From assembly GCA_013433145.1 (NCBI GenBank), contig CM024173.1:6384322-6448321 (forward strand): a stretch of DNA of 64,000 nt, given 5' to 3'. The translations under genes and the position numbers were made by a program. The stretch is from Ascaris suum (lineage: Eukaryota > Nematoda > Chromadorea > Rhabditida > Ascarididae). Below, piece by piece: positions 60,401-64,000 of this stretch. Below the pieces are notes generated by a model, which ran no database searches, was not told the DNA's origin, and worked only from the letters and a program-made list of their open reading frames with translations. The stretch's first letter is position 1. Every line of letters begins with the position of its first letter.

Positions 60401-63400
60401 AAAAGGAACTCCACTTTCACGGCATGTTTCTGGGACGGCTAGCTCTCAATCTGAGGGAGGATTCGATGCGGTAGTAATGCAATATCCGACAGCCAACGCA
60501 TTGGAAGTTTCCAGGAAAGGCCTCGAAAGCCGTCGACTGCAAGGAAAAAGCACTAATAACTTCGTGAGCAAGAACATTATAGGTGGAAAAATGATATGAA
60601 AGACGAAAAAGAAAACAACTTCAAAAGAATTCATATGGTTTTTTGATCTCTACGGATTTCCCGAGGCGTTAAACTGAGAAGGTCCATGTTCTGACTGATA
60701 CGAGCTTACTGTTGCCAAAACAGTGGTATTCAATAAGGCTTCAACTCAGCAAGGCTATGGTCAGTTAAGACGATAAGGGCCGGTTAGCCTCTAAAATTTA
60801 TAGCTGTTGGCATGGGCAATGCCGTTACGATAAGCATTCTCCTGACCACTTAAAAAAGTTTCGGTTTTTAAAAGGTGTCGTGGAACATAAAGTTGCTGGA
60901 ATCAAAAAAGAAACTGCTTCGTGCAATCTATCGGCTGGGTCTTAAAGACAGCATTAAAGTTATATTTTATTGCACAATAGTTCCATATTTCGAGGAGTTT
61001 TGTTTACTGTCTAGGCACTCTTATGGAGAAATAACAAAAAGCAGTTAAAAATCAGAGCAAGCAGAACAAAAATCATGCTACAAGCAAAATACCTGCCACG
61101 AAATTGCAAAAGACGTTCGTTTTTTAAGCATTATGCAGTTAAGGTGGTCGCGGAACTGGGATGCTTTATAATGTGATGAGTAGAAATGGAGCGGAGCCAA
61201 TTTTGAAGCCGGCTTGGTTTCATTTCTAAAATGCACACAAGTTATAAAAAAAGGGAGGCGACGAGGAGCCGACGTTGGGTATAATTACGAGTGAAAGCGT
61301 ACGACACACCAGTCAAAAGTGGAAATGCATTAGTCGTTTTGAGGGCTGTTCATGTAGACCTCAATACTTCGTAGGTATTTCGTATCATCATCGGGAGCTC
61401 GAGCGTTCACCGACGAAGACGAATATTTTGCTTTCATGGCTACAGTGATTCTACAGTATAAGTTTTATTTCACGGTAAAGTAGTTTGGCAGAGATTAAAC
61501 TGTTTTTCCCGTTTCTCTTCGCTTTCGCGACACAGTCAATGGAAAAGTACTTTAAAGTATGAAAGACAGCATGCTAAAGAGTGTTGTAGATATCTTGTGC
61601 AGAATTAAATCTTATAATATGACCACTTGGGAAGAAAGATGAGAGACGTTGTTGACCTTTGTCGCATATTCTCACCAAAATTATCTCTTAAGGTGGGAGA
61701 AATAAGAGGATGCTATTATAAATATCAGGTGTTCACAAACGATGTAAAGTCGCTTGCAAATCCAGATCAGCTGCGAGCGAGAAATGTTCCTTTAAACCTT
61801 TATCAGAGGTACTACATAACATTTCCCAATTATTAAAAACCCTCCATGAAGCCAGTGCCACATCGTACGCCAAATGACTGAGAGAAAATTATTCCTGTCA
61901 CGTTAAAGAATTTATGTCCGGTGCCGAATACCGTAAGCAAATACGATAAAACGGTAATAACCGCTGATTTTTCTACACTGTTAACATCCTTGCCGAATGA
62001 AGAAAGTGAAGATTACTCAACAAAGAAATCTCCATGCTTGAGCACTGTCAGAGATGGAAAATGATTATATGGCGATAATATTCAAATGATGTCATTGAAT
62101 TCAGGTAAATCGATTTGATAAGGCGCAATAATAACGAAAGCTCGACAAATTCGAATCGAACATTACCCGAAATATAAATGAACTGTTAGTTGGTTAGTAA
62201 GAAAGCTGTTAAGTGAGGCCAAATATGCACACTGGAACTGTCAGTTATTACGTAAATTGGTGGCCAAGGCATTCAGTAGATCTTTGCTCCAGGGAAACTC
62301 CGCGTGCTCGTCTTTCACGGATCGGGTTCGGCATTTTCTATTCTCTTAGAATAGTGCTCCGAAGCCTGACCTGTTCAATACGTATTGGATTCCGTTGACT
62401 GTTTTCAGAAACAATTTGCAAAATGCTTATTCGAGTGTAACGACTTACCACGCGACGACCGAACCGTTACCCCTCAAAGATATCATGGACGTATATTGCA
62501 AGCAACCATGGAACCAATGTTTATTGAGGGAAACTTCATGACTTGAGGACAACCAGATGAAGTGTAATGATTAGGGCCGAGTACATAGGCGTATACGGAC
62601 ATAGCCCTTTCAAATACGGTAAGAAAACGAGCCAATTTATCCACGGAGGTTGGCTTGTAATCTACACAATGTGGGGTTTTTTGTGAACAAATTTTAAGCA
62701 AAACTTTATTACCAAAAACAGCAGGTCTCATAAGTAAAATAGAAGCAATATGACTGGGCAACTAATCGTATAAACAAGAAGACGAACTTGTGTTAGCAGA
62801 AGAAAGTGAAACGAAACAAAAGGAACTATATGAGCTTCAGAATGCACAGAATGCGAGGGAGACAGTCGGAATGTGGTGCAACTGTAGAGTTCTTTGGCGT
62901 TAATATAAGCAGTAAAATTATCAGCACGAACAGAAATTTCCAATAAGCACTACGTTGGTATTTCAAAAAACAACATACGATATGCGACCATAACGAAATT
63001 TTGACAACCGCAAATGTCAGCGCCTTCCAATTTAGAAGCTGCAATCGCTCAGCTAGGCGAAATGAGCAGGTAATATTTACGTCTAAGCTGCACCTGTAGA
63101 CTGATAAAATTAATCCTTATTTAAAAACGAACCAAAGAGCACTACGATTTAAAATATACTCCTCTTGGCGTTCACTTCAAAAGGCATTCCAAGCTCATTA
63201 GGAGCACTTTATTTTCTATGGCGTCCATTTACACGTTTACACCTCGTTCCTATAAAGAAAGGAATGATCCAGCACCAATGATTTGCACTCCCGTTAAGCT
63301 CACTTATGAGTGAGTCGCTGCGGCGAACAATCTCTCAATATCTTTCAGTGCTTTTTCCAAAGCGCATTAGCTGAAATGTGAATGTAAATAAATTCACTCC

Positions 63401-64000
63401 ATCGCCGTCAGCTCAAGGGAGTTTCGATTCGAGAACACCTGTAAAAACGCTTTAATTCCCAGTTTCTCATCTTCTGACTGAACGAAAATGCGTAGCAAAG
63501 CATCGGTATGCATTTACGCAGTTACAGTTGTCAAGTAGCGAGTTTCCTAACCGAACAGAAAATAATACAATATGTGCCGCAATGCATTCATATTTCAACT
63601 GGATCAACTGTCCATATAAGTCTTTCATAAAAGACTTTTCCATACGCGTTTTGAGAAGCGACGTATAAATGCGATATGACCGATAGCAAAGTTTTCCTAA
63701 ACTCCTGATCAAACTAAGTGCTTACGGCACCATTATACACCGAAAGAATCAATTAAGAAATTGATATAGGACACCGAATCATGAATAAATGGAACATATT
63801 TGCTAAATTGCATAATTTTGGTCTCAGTTGTTCCTGAATTGAAACTACTGACAGGAAAGCACACATACACACGCAAACACACAATCGCTGCATTTGCACT
63901 TTGCAGAGGCGACCTTGCGAACCTGCAGTGCCAACGCAAGGAACTCTGCTCATTCTTTATTTCCCCGTGCAAAAAAACATTTCCAAGATGAGCGACATGC
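54473..64000. other. Upstream flank of the moulting gene; no further supported gene
   Basis: Should contain the promoter and perhaps a signal-peptide exon of the minus-strand moulting gene. Other ORFs, up to 135 codons, carry no recognisable motifs. A possible repeat copy near 63740-63960 (minus strand) resembles 29205-29350. Small direct repeats include aaggttccggatttt at 58829 and 58852. Confidence 0.5.

Overview
The window looks like nuclear DNA from a nematode. It has small exons separated by introns of about 60 to 1,900 bp, AT-rich intergenic DNA, long (TA)n microsatellites, and a complete-looking gene of the nematode-specific moulting-cycle (mlt-10-type) family. A polycystin channel of the kind used in worm sensory neurons is also present. 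Loose packing and long introns fit a parasitic clade V worm (for example a hookworm or relative) better than Caenorhabditis, but the species assignment is inference.

Layout. (1) 663-12126, plus strand: the C-terminal channel half of a polycystin (TRPP) gene. I reconstructed 14 exons whose splice phases all agree (597 residues plus stop); the 5' part is not found and probably lies to the left of the window. The exon carrying the S4-S5 linker is preceded by a tandem triplication of its own 3' splice site and first ~31 coding bases. (2) 12127-15229: no convincing gene. (3) 15230-15622, plus strand: a small secreted Gly/Cys-rich protein with a 36-bp internal repeat. (4) 15623-24700: no supported gene; holds a (TA)127 tract at 19746-19999. 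(5) 24701-26494, plus strand: a degraded, orphan envelope-glycoprotein-like ORF (signal-like leader, many cysteines, C-terminal membrane anchor) interrupted by one in-frame stop, with an in-frame AAG microsatellite and an 18-bp-arm hairpin on its final stop codon. A 98-bp piece of it recurs, identical and inverted, at 26692-26789. (6) 26891-27147, plus strand: a possible terminal exon encoding a C-terminal membrane anchor (weak). (7) 27148-48109: a gene-poor stretch of about 21 kb with a second (TA)n tract, copies of a possible old dispersed repeat, and a nearly perfect 73-nt hairpin at 46516-46588. (8) 48110-54472, minus strand: a moulting-cycle (MLT-10-like) gene in eight phase-consistent exons, 709 residues from the chosen ATG, ending in about 19 degenerate 'LSP' repeats after a furin-type RRKR site. 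(9) 54473-64000: no supported gene.

The genes do not form a pathway. The polycystin is expected in ciliated sensory neurons and the moulting protein in the hypodermis during moults. The glycoprotein ORF is a mobile-element or viral fossil. The two multi-exon models rest on family motifs and on every exon-exon junction keeping frame; I could not run a homology search or check RNA evidence.
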